DNA from: Natronospirillum sp965602035
GTDB taxonomy: Bacteria; Pseudomonadota; Gammaproteobacteria; Pseudomonadales; Natronospirillaceae
Length of the DNA: 64,000 bases
Direction: 5' to 3'
NCBI GenBank assembly: GCA_965602035.1
Contig: OZ271919.1
Span: 1,116,001-1,180,000 of the forward strand
Shown here: piece by piece, positions 27,481-36,334 of the stretch
How positions within the stretch are numbered: the first letter of the stretch is position 1
Layout: each line of letters begins with the position of its first letter
The notes under the pieces: generated by a model
Database searches by the model: none
The model's input: only the letters and a program-made list of their open reading frames with translations
What the model was told of the DNA's origin: nothing
Program-made: the position numbers and the translations under genes

Positions 27481-28518
27481 TCAACTTTCGTGCGCGAGGT
27501 CGAAGATCTTGTCGTCCATCATTTCGAGTGCCCGGCCACCGCCACGCGCCACGCAGGTCAGCGGCTCTTCGGCAATCAGCACCGGCAGACCGGTTTCCTC
27601 GCTCAGCAACTTGTCGATATCGCGCAACAACGCCCCACCACCGGTAATCACCATGCCGCGCTCCGCAATGTCCGCCGCCAGTTCGGGCGGGGTCTGTTCC
27701 AGTGCGCTCTTCACGGCCTGTACGATAGCGGACAGGGACTCCTGCAGCGCATCAATCACTTCGTCGCTGTTCAGTGTAAAGCTACGCGGAATGCCCTCGG
27801 CCAGGTTGCGGCCACGTACTTCAAATTCGCGGCGCTCGTCCCCGGGGAACGCGCAGCCGATCTCCATCTTGATGCGTTCTGCCGTTGCCTCACCGATCAG
27901 GCTGCCGTAGTGCCGGCGCACATAGGACACGATGGCCTCGTCGAACCGGTCACCGCCAACGCGAACCGATTCCGCGTAGACGACCCCGTTCAGAGAGATG
28001 ATGGCGATTTCCGTAGTCCCGCCGCCGATGTCAACCACCATGGAGCCACGGGCTTCTTCTACCGGCAGCCCAGCACCGATGGCCGCTGCCATCGGCTCTT
28101 CAATCAGGATTACCTGCCGGGCCCCGGCGCCGTAGGCCGACTCACGGATGGCCTTGCGCTCGACCTGAGTGGATTTGCAGGGCACGCAGACCAGCACCCT
28201 GGGGCTGGGGGTAATGAATGAACCTTCATGCACTTTCGCAATAAAGTGCTGGAGCATTTTCTCGGTCACCTGGAAATCTGCAATCACACCGTCCTTGAGT
28301 GGCCGAATCGCGGTGATCGACCCCGGTGTGCGCCCCAGCATCCGCTTGGCTTCCGTGCCCACGGCAGCCACTTCCTTCTGATTCCCGCGCTGGCGTACGG
28401 CCACCACCGAGGGTTCGTTCAGTACAATGTCACGATCGCGGACATAGATGAGGGTGTTCGCCGTGCCCAGGTCGATGGAAAGATCGCTGGAGAACAGACC
28501 TCTGAGTTTCTTGAACAT
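27481..28518 (-). CDS. mreB: Rod shape-determining protein MreB
   Basis: MreB is the bacterial actin that directs lateral wall synthesis. The ATG at 28518 gives MFKKLRGLFSSDLSIDLGTANT, with the N-terminal amphipathic helix and phosphate-1 motif. The VDIGGGTTE phosphate-2 and GGGALLRD adenosine motifs follow. Length is 345 aa. An upstream ATG (28536) is less consistent with the family. It is divergent from gatCAB, an arrangement shared with Pseudomonas-type genomes. Confidence 0.97.
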   Translation of the reverse strand: MFKKLRGLFSSDLSIDLGTANTLIYVRDRDIVLNEPSVVAVRQRGNQKEVAAVGTEAKRMLGRTPGSITAIRPLKDGVIADFQVTEKMLQHFIAKVHEGSFITPSPRVLVCVPCKSTQVERKAIRESAYGAGARQVILIEEPMAAAIGAGLPVEEARGSMVVDIGGGTTEIAIISLNGVVYAESVRVGGDRFDEAIVSYVRRHYGSLIGEATAERIKMEIGCAFPGDERREFEVRGRNLAEGIPRSFTLNSDEVIDALQESLSAIVQAVKSALEQTPPELAADIAERGMVITGGGALLRDIDKLLSEETGLPVLIAEEPLTCVARGGGRALEMMDDKIFDLAHES

Positions 28519-28603
28519 GAATGCATTCCGTTTCACTGGTTGCGTGAGGACGCCCGAAAACCGGCGCTACAGACGGGTTCAGGGCGCGACTCGAACAGGC
28601 TGC

Positions 28604-28632
28604 AATGTATCAGTGGCAGGGATTTTGAGCAA
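28604..28632 (-). promoter_or_regulatory. Possible mreB promoter
   Basis: On the minus strand TTGCTC (28627-28632) and TACATT (28604-28609) are spaced by 17 bases, about 86 bases upstream of the mreB ATG. Both boxes are only partial matches, so this is a weak call. Confidence 0.3.
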
Positions 28633-28692
28633 GATACAAATGTGGTACCTTATCGCACTTTCCGAAATCCCGACCCGCTAACGGAGATTCCA

Positions 28693-28980
28693 ATGAGCCT
28701 TGATCGCTCGCAAGTGGAGAATATTGCCATGTTGGCGCGTCTGCAGGTAACCCCTGAAGCCGCCGACGAGTATGCCACCGTGCTGTCCGGCATACTGGAC
28801 CTGGTTGATGAAATGCAGTCGGTCGACACTGAAGGCGTCGAACCACTGGCCAACCCGCTGGATGCCACACAACGGCTGCGTGCCGATGAGGTCACAGAAG
28901 AGAACGAGCGCGATCGCTATCAGGCGATCGCACCACAGACCGATGCGGGCCTGTATCTGGTGCCCAAAGTCATTGAATGA
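28693..28980 (+). CDS. gatC: Asp/Glu-tRNA amidotransferase subunit C
   Basis: GatC is the small subunit that stabilises GatA-GatB. The 95-residue protein starts MSLDRSQVENIAMLARL and ends APQTDAGLYLVPKVIE, both typical. GGAG lies upstream of ATG 28693. The stop overlaps the gatA start (ATGA). Confidence 0.95.
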   Translation: MSLDRSQVENIAMLARLQVTPEAADEYATVLSGILDLVDEMQSVDTEGVEPLANPLDATQRLRADEVTEENERDRYQAIAPQTDAGLYLVPKVIE

Positions 28981-30452
28981 AGGCAAGTAACACACCGATG
29001 AATGAAACGCTGAAGCAACTGTCTGACGGGCTCGCCAACGGGGAATATACCAGCGCCGACATCACCCGGCGCTATCTGGAGCGTATAGAGTCGCTGAACG
29101 GCGACCTGAACGCCTATATAACAGTAACTGCCGAGCAGGCCATGGCCCAGGCCGAAGCGGCCGATGCCGCGCGGGCCAGAGGTGAGGCCGGACCGCTGAC
29201 CGGCATTCCGATCGCGCACAAGGACATTTTCTGCACTACCGGCGTGCGCACATCCTGCGGTTCGCGGATGCTCGACAACTTCATACCACCCTACGAATCC
29301 ACGGTAACTGCCCGGCTCAACGATGCCGGCATGGTAACCCTCGGCAAGACCAACCTGGACGAATTCGCCATGGGGTCGTCCACAGAGTCATCGTTTTACG
29401 GGGCGACACGCAACCCGTGGCAGGCTGATGCCATTCCGGGTGGGTCGTCCGGCGGTTCAGCGGCGGCCGTGGCCGGGCACCTCGCACCGATCGCCACCGG
29501 CACCGATACCGGCGGGTCTATTCGCCAGCCAGCCGCACTGTGTGGGCTGACCGGTCTCAAGCCCACTTACGGTCGGGTCTCACGCTGGGGCATGGTGGCG
29601 TTCGGTTCATCCCTGGACCAGGGTGGCCCCATCGCGCGGACAGCCGAAGACGCCGCGCTGCTGTTGAACGCCATGGCCGGCTTTGACCGGCGCGACTCAA
29701 CCAGCAAGGATGTTGCAGTTCCCGATTACACAGCCGGCCTGAACCAGCCGCTTGATGGCCTGCGCGTGGGCGTTCCGGACGAGTATTTCGGCGACGGGCT
29801 GGACAGTGAGCTCGGGGCGCGGGTCGAAGACGGCATCCGCACGCTGGAAAAGCTGGGCGCGACCATTGTTCGTATTTCGCTGCCACGGACGCGGCTGTCG
29901 ATCCCTGCTTACTACATTATCGCGCCTGCCGAGGCGTCCACCAATCTGTCCCGGTTTGACGGTGTGCGCTACGGGTATCGCTGCGAGAACCCGAAAGACC
30001 TTCTCGATATGTACACCCGCACCCGCTCCGAAGGTTTCGGAGAAGAGGTAAAGCGCCGGATCATGATTGGCACCTACGCACTGAGCGCCGGCTATTACGA
30101 CGCCTATTACAACAAGGCACAGCAGTTACGCCGGCTGATCAAGAACGATTTCCAGCAGGCATTCGAATCCGTTGATGTCATTGCCGGGCCGACCACTCCG
30201 TCCCCAGCCTGGAAGCTGGGCGAAAAAACCAACGATCCGGTGGCCATGTACCTGGAAGACATCTACACACTGTCGGTCAACCTGGCCGGCCTGCCGGGGA
30301 TGTCCGTGCCCTGTGGACAGGTTCGCGACCTGCCCGTCGGTCTGCAGCTCATTGGCAATTACTTCGCTGAAGAAAAACTGCTCAATGTGGCGCATCAGTT
30401 TCAGCAGGCAACAGACTGGCATCGGCAAGAAGCACCGCTGGCTAAGCAGTAA
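28977..30452 (+). CDS. gatA: Asp/Glu-tRNA amidotransferase subunit A
   Basis: GatA is the amidase-signature glutaminase that provides ammonia to amidate Asp-tRNA(Asn) and/or Glu-tRNA(Gln). The Ser-cisSer-Lys triad is in place: Lys in PIAHKDIF (about 80), the cis-Ser in GGSSGGSAA and the nucleophilic Ser in TDTGGSIRQPA. Length is 491 aa from the ATGA overlap with gatC; an ATG at 28998 (MNETLKQL) is an equally plausible start. gatB follows after 23 bases. Confidence 0.96.
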   Translation: MKASNTPMNETLKQLSDGLANGEYTSADITRRYLERIESLNGDLNAYITVTAEQAMAQAEAADAARARGEAGPLTGIPIAHKDIFCTTGVRTSCGSRMLDNFIPPYESTVTARLNDAGMVTLGKTNLDEFAMGSSTESSFYGATRNPWQADAIPGGSSGGSAAAVAGHLAPIATGTDTGGSIRQPAALCGLTGLKPTYGRVSRWGMVAFGSSLDQGGPIARTAEDAALLLNAMAGFDRRDSTSKDVAVPDYTAGLNQPLDGLRVGVPDEYFGDGLDSELGARVEDGIRTLEKLGATIVRISLPRTRLSIPAYYIIAPAEASTNLSRFDGVRYGYRCENPKDLLDMYTRTRSEGFGEEVKRRIMIGTYALSAGYYDAYYNKAQQLRRLIKNDFQQAFESVDVIAGPTTPSPAWKLGEKTNDPVAMYLEDIYTLSVNLAGLPGMSVPCGQVRDLPVGLQLIGNYFAEEKLLNVAHQFQQATDWHRQEAPLAKQ

Positions 30453-30475
30453 CCGGACAGAGGACAGACAACGTT

Positions 30476-31906
30476 ATGGAATGGGAAACCGTGATCGGGC
30501 TGGAAGTACATGTTCAGCTTTCCACCCGCACCAAGATTTTCTCCGGCGCCAGCACTGCGTTCGGTGCTGCGCCCAATACACAGGCCTGCAATGTTGACCT
30601 GGCCATGCCGGGCACGCTGCCGGTTTTCAACGAGAACGCCCTGCGCAAGGCCGTGCAGTTCGGGCTGGCGATAGACGCCGAGATCGGTCGGCGGTCGGCA
30701 TTCGACCGGAAGAACTACTTCTACCCCGACCTGCCAAAGGGCTACCAGATCACCCAGATGGACCACCCGATCGTGGGCAACGGCGTAGTGGACATTCTGC
30801 TGGACGACGGCACGGTGAAACCCATCGGCGTAACACGTGCGCACCTGGAAGAAGACGCCGGCAAGTCCCTGCATGAGGATTTTCACGGCATGACCGGCAT
30901 CGATCTCAACCGTGCCGGCACACCGCTGCTCGAGATCGTGTCAGAGCCCGACCTGCGCAGTGCGAAAGAGGCTGTGGCTTACCTCAAGAAAATCCACAGT
31001 ATCGTGACGTATCTGGGCGTCTCCGACGGAAACATGGCGGAGGGCTCCATGCGCTGCGATGCCAACGTGTCCGTGCGTCCGAAAGGCCAGAGTGAGTACG
31101 GAATGCGGTGTGAGATCAAAAACGTCAACTCATTCCGCTTTGTCGAGCGTGCGATCAACCACGAAGTCGAACGCCAGATCGATCTTATCGAGGATGGCGG
31201 CACAGTGGTTCAGGAAACACGGCTGTACGATTCAGAGCTGGATGAAACGCGCAGCATGCGTTCAAAGGAAGTGGCCAACGATTACCGCTACTTCCCCGAG
31301 CCGGACCTGTTGCCGGTGGAAATCGACGAGGCCTACATTAAGGCCGTTCGCGACGGGTTGCCCGAGCTGCCCGACGCCAAGAAGGAACGTTTCGGCTCGG
31401 AGTACGGGCTGAGCGCCTACGACGCCGGGGTTCTCGCTGCCAGCCGCGACATGGCGGATTATTTCGAAGCAGTGGTAGCCGCCAGCAACGAGCCCAAGCT
31501 GTCGGCCAACTGGGTCATGGTGGAACTCGGTGCCGTATTGAACAAAGGCAATACACCGATCACCGCAAGCCCGGTGAGCGCGGACGATCTGGGGCAGTTG
31601 ATCCAGCGTATCACTGACAAGACCATATCGTCGAAAATCGCGAAGACGGTGTTTGAAGCCATGTGCGCCGGTGAAGGCTCGCCCGACGAGATCATCGAGA
31701 AACAGGGCCTCAAACAGGTCAGCGATACCAGTGCCATCGAGGCAATGATTGATGACGTCATCGCTGCCAATCCCGATCAGGTCAGCGAATACCGGGGAGG
31801 CAAGGACAAGCTGTTCGGCTTTTTTGTCGGGCAGGTCATGAAAGCATCCAGGGGCCAGGCCAACCCGGGCGTGGTCAATGAGCTGCTGAAAAAGAAACTG
31901 GGCTGA
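30476..31906 (+). CDS. gatB: Asp/Glu-tRNA amidotransferase subunit B
   Basis: GatB binds the misacylated tRNA and activates its side-chain carboxylate. The N-terminal GLEVHVQLSTRTKIFSG, the DFHGMTGIDLNRAGTPLLEIV segment and a C-terminal YqeY-type helical domain (about 330-476) are evident. Length 476 aa matches the family. The complete gatCAB set implies indirect charging of at least one of tRNA-Asn or tRNA-Gln. Confidence 0.96.
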   Translation: MEWETVIGLEVHVQLSTRTKIFSGASTAFGAAPNTQACNVDLAMPGTLPVFNENALRKAVQFGLAIDAEIGRRSAFDRKNYFYPDLPKGYQITQMDHPIVGNGVVDILLDDGTVKPIGVTRAHLEEDAGKSLHEDFHGMTGIDLNRAGTPLLEIVSEPDLRSAKEAVAYLKKIHSIVTYLGVSDGNMAEGSMRCDANVSVRPKGQSEYGMRCEIKNVNSFRFVERAINHEVERQIDLIEDGGTVVQETRLYDSELDETRSMRSKEVANDYRYFPEPDLLPVEIDEAYIKAVRDGLPELPDAKKERFGSEYGLSAYDAGVLAASRDMADYFEAVVAASNEPKLSANWVMVELGAVLNKGNTPITASPVSADDLGQLIQRITDKTISSKIAKTVFEAMCAGEGSPDEIIEKQGLKQVSDTSAIEAMIDDVIAANPDQVSEYRGGKDKLFGFFVGQVMKASRGQANPGVVNELLKKKLG

Positions 31907-31978
31907 CCGACTCATGTGTCACAAATTGGCCACAATCAGCTGGCAGCATGCCGGACTAACGCAGATACTGTGAGCAGG

Positions 31979-32839
31979 ATGACAGTTCAGGTGCAGAAAA
32001 CATTGCTAGTGCGAGCCACGCTCGCGGCGCTGATGGCGGCACTGTTAAGCGGCTGCGCGGTGTTCAGCGTACCGGGAAACCTGGCATCAGGGGTCATGAG
32101 CAATGATGACCTTGAGATGGTGGGCGACGGCCTGCCGGCCTATCTGCTCACAATGGATGGCCTGGTGCGCTCCTACCCCGAAGACCCGGATGTGCTCGGG
32201 GCAGCCGCAGAGCTGAACAGTGCCTATGCCGGTGTATTCGTGACCGATCCGGAGCGGCAGCAGAGGCTCACTGCAAAAGCCCTTTCACTGGCTCACCGCG
32301 CGGCCTGCGCGGAACTTGAGCGATTGTGTGGTCTGGCCGATATGCGGGTTGTTCCGGCGCAGGAACAGATCGACGAGATTACCAATCCGGACTTCGCGCC
32401 CACCCTGTTTCGTTACGGCTCGATCTGGGCTGGTTATATCCAGGCACACAGCGGCGACTGGAATGCGGTCGCCGACCTCGGCAAGGCACAACGACTCCTG
32501 GAGCGCCAGGTAGCGCTGCAGCCTAGTTTCAATCACGGCATGGGCGAACTCTACCTTGCCGTGATTGCCAGTGTCATTCCGCCTGCCCTGGGTGGAGATC
32601 AGCAGGCGGCCAAATCCTGGTTTGACCAGGCACTCAGTTACGGCGGCGACACCAACCTGATCATCAAGGTTTACTATGCGCAGGAATACGCCCGGCTGCA
32701 GTTTGACCGCGAGCTGCACGACCGTTTGCTCAATGAAGTACTGGCCGCTGATCCGCAGGCCGAAGAGCTGACGCTGCAGAACAGTTATGCCCAGAAGCTG
32801 GCACGTGAACTGCTAGCTTCGGCAGACACCTATTTCTGA
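31979..32839 (+). CDS. TRAP-associated TatT lipoprotein
   Basis: A lipoprotein signal ends LLSGC (C26), so the protein is lipid-anchored. The body is alpha-helical with TPR-like repeats and matches the 'TRAP transporter T-component' family. In Treponema pallidum TatT (Tp0956) forms a ring of TPR proteins that binds the periplasmic partner TatP. Length is 286 aa from ATG 31979. The substrate-binding protein gene follows after 21 bases, supporting the same role here. Confidence 0.85.
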   Translation: MTVQVQKTLLVRATLAALMAALLSGCAVFSVPGNLASGVMSNDDLEMVGDGLPAYLLTMDGLVRSYPEDPDVLGAAAELNSAYAGVFVTDPERQQRLTAKALSLAHRAACAELERLCGLADMRVVPAQEQIDEITNPDFAPTLFRYGSIWAGYIQAHSGDWNAVADLGKAQRLLERQVALQPSFNHGMGELYLAVIASVIPPALGGDQQAAKSWFDQALSYGGDTNLIIKVYYAQEYARLQFDRELHDRLLNEVLAADPQAEELTLQNSYAQKLARELLASADTYF

Positions 32840-32860
32840 TCAATCTTTAAGGATGTCTCT

Positions 32861-33865
32861 ATGAGATCGCTTGGCGTACGGATACTGATGGTCAGCATAC
32901 TCTGGGTCGGAGCTGCTGCATCAGCCTCGGCCATTGAATTGCGCATTTCCACGCTGTATCCGGATGGCACCAATGAGATACGCATGCTCCGGGAAGCAGG
33001 GTCAGAAATCGCCACGCGCACCGATAACAGAGTGACCCTGCGGTTATTTCCGGGCGGTGTCATGGGTGACGACCAGGCAGTCCAGCGCCGGATCAGGGCC
33101 GGTCAACTGCATGGGGCGCTGGTGCAGACCGGCGTTATTGCGCAGTTCTACCCGGACATCCAGATCCTGAATGCGCCCTTCGTTTTCAGCAACTATGAGC
33201 AGGTGGACCACATCCGGTCCGCGTTCGATCAGGAACTGGAAGCGGGCATGAAAGCGTCGGGTATCCACACCTTCGGGCTGATTGACGGTGGCTTTGCCTA
33301 CGTCATGAGTGAGGCACCGAAACGCTCCGTGACAGACCTGCAGGACACCAGGCTATGGCTACCGGCCGATGATGATTTCTCACTGTCAGTGGCCCGGGCC
33401 TTCGGGGTGTCCCCGATTACACTGGGCATCTCGGAAGTCCTGACCGGGCTCCAGACCGGAACCATTGAAACCATTATTGCACCGCCCACGGCCGCGCTGG
33501 CATTGCAGTGGTTCTCACGGGTGGACTACATCACGGACTTTCCGCTGATCTACACGGCAGCCACTCTCTATATTGATGAACGGCATATGGGCCGCCTCAG
33601 CGATAGCGACCGGGCCATTGTGAACGAGGTTCTCGGTGCCGCCGCCGAGCAAATTGACACATACAGCCGTGAAAACAACCGTGCCGCCTATGAGGCGCTG
33701 CTCAGTCAGGGGCTCCAGGAGGTGGTGCTGACCGACCAGGAAGAGAACAGGGTCCGGCGACGGGCCCAGGAAGCGGCACAGGTACTGATTGAGCAGAATC
33801 AGTTCTCACGCGACTGGTACCAGCGGCTGACTGAAGAGCTTTCCGAATTCCGGAGCAACCGGTGA
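32861..33865 (+). CDS. dctP: TRAP transporter substrate-binding protein (DctP family)
   Basis: The signal peptide ends SASA (about 24), and the mature protein starts with a RISTLYPDGT strand. Typical DctP segments include FPGGVMGDDQAVQRRIRAG and a TGLQTGTIETIIAPP region. Usual DctP proteins bind a carboxylate through an Arg in a 'R-V-P' strand; the aligned position here reads RLWLP, with W166 where that Arg is expected. This suggests a non-standard ligand, as proposed for TatT-linked systems. Length is 334 aa, and AAGGA precedes the start. The ligand is unknown. Confidence 0.88.
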   Translation: MRSLGVRILMVSILWVGAAASASAIELRISTLYPDGTNEIRMLREAGSEIATRTDNRVTLRLFPGGVMGDDQAVQRRIRAGQLHGALVQTGVIAQFYPDIQILNAPFVFSNYEQVDHIRSAFDQELEAGMKASGIHTFGLIDGGFAYVMSEAPKRSVTDLQDTRLWLPADDDFSLSVARAFGVSPITLGISEVLTGLQTGTIETIIAPPTAALALQWFSRVDYITDFPLIYTAATLYIDERHMGRLSDSDRAIVNEVLGAAAEQIDTYSRENNRAAYEALLSQGLQEVVLTDQEENRVRRRAQEAAQVLIEQNQFSRDWYQRLTEELSEFRSNR

Positions 33866-33887
33866 GCCCTATCGGTAAGGCCGTTTG

Positions 33888-34400
33888 ATGCAAACAACTG
33901 TACGGTTCTGGCTTCATCGACTGGAAGACGGCGCACTGATCGCACTGCTGCTGGGCATGCTGACCCTGGCGTGCGCCCAGATACTGCTTCGTAATATCCT
34001 CGGGTTCACTCTTGCCTGGGTAGAGCCGCTGACCCAGGTCGGCCTGCTCTGGCTTGCCCTGATCGGTGCCATGGTCGGAACCCGGCGTGGCTCACACATC
34101 CGTATCGACCTGGCCGACAAGTTGCTGACAGGCCGTAAGAGGGAGATCACCGGCCGGGCCGTCGGAATCGTCTGCGCTGTCGCGCTCGGGTGGCTCAGCT
34201 GGCATACGGGCCGACTGGTCATCGATGAGTTTGTCTGGGGCCGAAGCCGTGTTGCCGGCGTCCGCGAGTGGGTTTTTCAACTGGTCATGCCTTTTGCCTT
34301 TGGCGTTATGGCACTGCGATCACTGGCGAGGGCGGTTCTGCCGAACGCCCTGTTGCCAACTGACGAGAAGAAAGAAGCCAATGCAGAGGGAGCGGGCTGA
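33888..34400 (+). CDS. dctQ: TRAP transporter small permease (DctQ family)
   Basis: Four hydrophobic helices are recognisable in 170 aa. Family features include RNILGFTLAWVEPLTQ and the GTRRGSHIRIDL loop (about 65-76). ATG 33888 with TAAGG 7 bases upstream is preferred over the TTG three bases earlier. The stop overlaps the next start by one base (TGATG). Confidence 0.92.
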   Translation: MQTTVRFWLHRLEDGALIALLLGMLTLACAQILLRNILGFTLAWVEPLTQVGLLWLALIGAMVGTRRGSHIRIDLADKLLTGRKREITGRAVGIVCAVALGWLSWHTGRLVIDEFVWGRSRVAGVREWVFQLVMPFAFGVMALRSLARAVLPNALLPTDEKKEANAEGAG

Positions 34401-35674
34401 TGCCGGCCCTGCTCTACTCCGGTGTTCTGGTCTTTGCGCTGCTTGGCATGCCGCTGTTTCTGGTATTGCTGTCGGCCTCCGGTATCGGATTCTCCCTGGC
34501 GCACATCGACCCGATCGTCATCGGCATCGAACTCTACAGTCTGGCCAATTCTACGGTCCTGATGGCGCTCCCCCTGTTCGCGTTTGCCGGTTATCTGCTC
34601 GGGGAAGCCAACACCGGGCAGCGTGTCGTCCGCCTGTCGAGAGCACTTCTCGGGTGGCTGCCCGGCGGCATGGTGCTGATCGCTCTGCTCGCCTGTGCTT
34701 TCTTCACCATGCTCACCGGTGGCTCCGGCGTCACCATTGTTGCCCTCGGCGCCCTGCTCTACACCGCGCTTCGGGACAGTGGCTATGGCGACGAGTTTTC
34801 CCTGGGCCTGGTGACCACGTCGGGCAGCCTCGGGATACTGCTGCCGCCAGCGATTCCATTGATACTGTTCGGCATCGTCGCCCAACAGATGGACATCACC
34901 CTCGATATTATTGATCTGTTTATTGCCGGCCTTATTCCCGCGCTGCTGATGATCCTGGCGCTCTACGGCTACGGCCTCTGGGCCCACCGACAGACCGCTA
35001 TGACACTGACACCGTTTCGGCTGGACGAATGCCTCGCGGCGCTGCGGGAATCTGTCTGGGAGCTCCTGATCCCGGTCATCATCCTGGGCGGTATCTTCAG
35101 CGGTGTACTCGTGCTGTCGGAAGCGGCAGCGGTAACGGCACTTTACGTGCTGGTCATCGAAACACTGGTCTATCGCGATATTCGCCTTCGACAATTGGGC
35201 CGGGTCATGCGTGAGAGCATGATCATGGTCGGCGGTATTCTACTGATACTCGGTGCGGCCATGGTCTTTACCAATGTGCTGGTTGATGCCGGCGTGCCAG
35301 ACCGGCTGGTAACGCTGCTCAGTAACCACATAGAAAGCCCCTGGCTGTTCCTTCTTCTCGTAAACGTGTTGCTGCTCGCGCTCGGGGCATTTCTTGATAT
35401 TTTCGCCGCTATCGTCATTCTGGCGCCCCTCCTGCTCCCGGTGGCCATGCAGTTTGGAGTCGACCCGGTGCACCTCGCCGTGGTATTTGTTGCCAATATG
35501 CAGATCGGCTACTTCACGCCACCCGTAGGGATGAACCTGTTCATCGCGAGCTACCGGTTTGACCGATCAATACTCACGCTGTATCGGTCCACCTGGCCTT
35601 ACCTGCTGGTGCTGCTTGGCGTCGTGCTGCTGATTACCTATGTACCCTGGTTCAGTCTGGTGCTGGTCCGCTGA
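34400..35674 (+). CDS. dctM: TRAP transporter large permease (DctM family)
   Basis: DctM is the ion-coupled transport subunit. The 424-residue protein is almost entirely hydrophobic and carries ALPLFAFAGYLLGE, TGGSGVTIVALG and LPPAIPLILFG, all DctM hallmarks, plus a C-terminal MQIGYFTPPVGMNLF motif. It starts within the dctQ stop. The four genes from 31979 form one transport unit. Confidence 0.94.
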   Translation: MPALLYSGVLVFALLGMPLFLVLLSASGIGFSLAHIDPIVIGIELYSLANSTVLMALPLFAFAGYLLGEANTGQRVVRLSRALLGWLPGGMVLIALLACAFFTMLTGGSGVTIVALGALLYTALRDSGYGDEFSLGLVTTSGSLGILLPPAIPLILFGIVAQQMDITLDIIDLFIAGLIPALLMILALYGYGLWAHRQTAMTLTPFRLDECLAALRESVWELLIPVIILGGIFSGVLVLSEAAAVTALYVLVIETLVYRDIRLRQLGRVMRESMIMVGGILLILGAAMVFTNVLVDAGVPDRLVTLLSNHIESPWLFLLLVNVLLLALGAFLDIFAAIVILAPLLLPVAMQFGVDPVHLAVVFVANMQIGYFTPPVGMNLFIASYRFDRSILTLYRSTWPYLLVLLGVVLLITYVPWFSLVLVR

Positions 35675-35705
35675 ACCCTCCGACCGAGTCAATCGCAGGG
35701 GAGCC

Positions 35706-36323
35706 ATGCTCAGTCATTTTTTTGCCTATCTCAACCGTCTGCGCTGGATCAAACGCTGGGGTCTGAAGCGCAACGTGGTGGAAGAGAACGTGATGGAACA
35801 TAGCTGGCAGGTGGCCACCATCGCCCATGCCCTCGCGGTGATCCGCAATGAGTATTTCGAGGGGAGCACTGACCCCGCCCGGATCGCGGTACTCGGCCTG
35901 TATCACGATGTCAGCGAAGTCATAACCGGCGACATGCCGACCCCGATCAAATACCACTCGCCCACCATTACACGCGCCTACAAGGCCATAGAAGCCGAAG
36001 CGGAGCGGGAAATTGTGGACCTGCTACCCGAGCGGCTTCAGCCCTGGTATCGGCCGCTGATCCGCCATGACGAGATACCGTCCGAGGATGCCGCCATTGT
36101 CAAGAATGCCGACATGATCAGTGCCTGGCTGAAATGCGAGTCGGAGATACGGTCGGGAAACGAGGAGTTCCGTAGCGCCCTTAACCAGATTGAAGCCCGG
36201 ATACGGGCCAGCGAGCACCCCGAGGTTGGGTACTTCATGCAGAACTTTGTGGAATCCTATACGCTGACGCTGGATGACATGCTGAACTATCATGACCGCG
36301 AAGTCGGACTTAAACCGGATTGA
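35706..36323 (+). CDS. yfbR: 5'-deoxynucleotidase (YfbR-type HD protein)
   Basis: YfbR removes phosphate from deoxyribonucleoside 5'-monophosphates. The HD-domain metal ligands are H32 (EHSWQVA), H67-D68 (YHDVSE) and D136 (KNADMISA); R17-W18, which recognise the deoxyribose in E. coli YfbR, are also present. Length is 205 aa from ATG 35706. It lies 31 bases after dctM and is followed closely by the response-regulator gene. Confidence 0.93.
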   Translation: MLSHFFAYLNRLRWIKRWGLKRNVVEENVMEHSWQVATIAHALAVIRNEYFEGSTDPARIAVLGLYHDVSEVITGDMPTPIKYHSPTITRAYKAIEAEAEREIVDLLPERLQPWYRPLIRHDEIPSEDAAIVKNADMISAWLKCESEIRSGNEEFRSALNQIEARIRASEHPEVGYFMQNFVESYTLTLDDMLNYHDREVGLKPD

Positions 36324-36334
36324 CAGTGCACACT

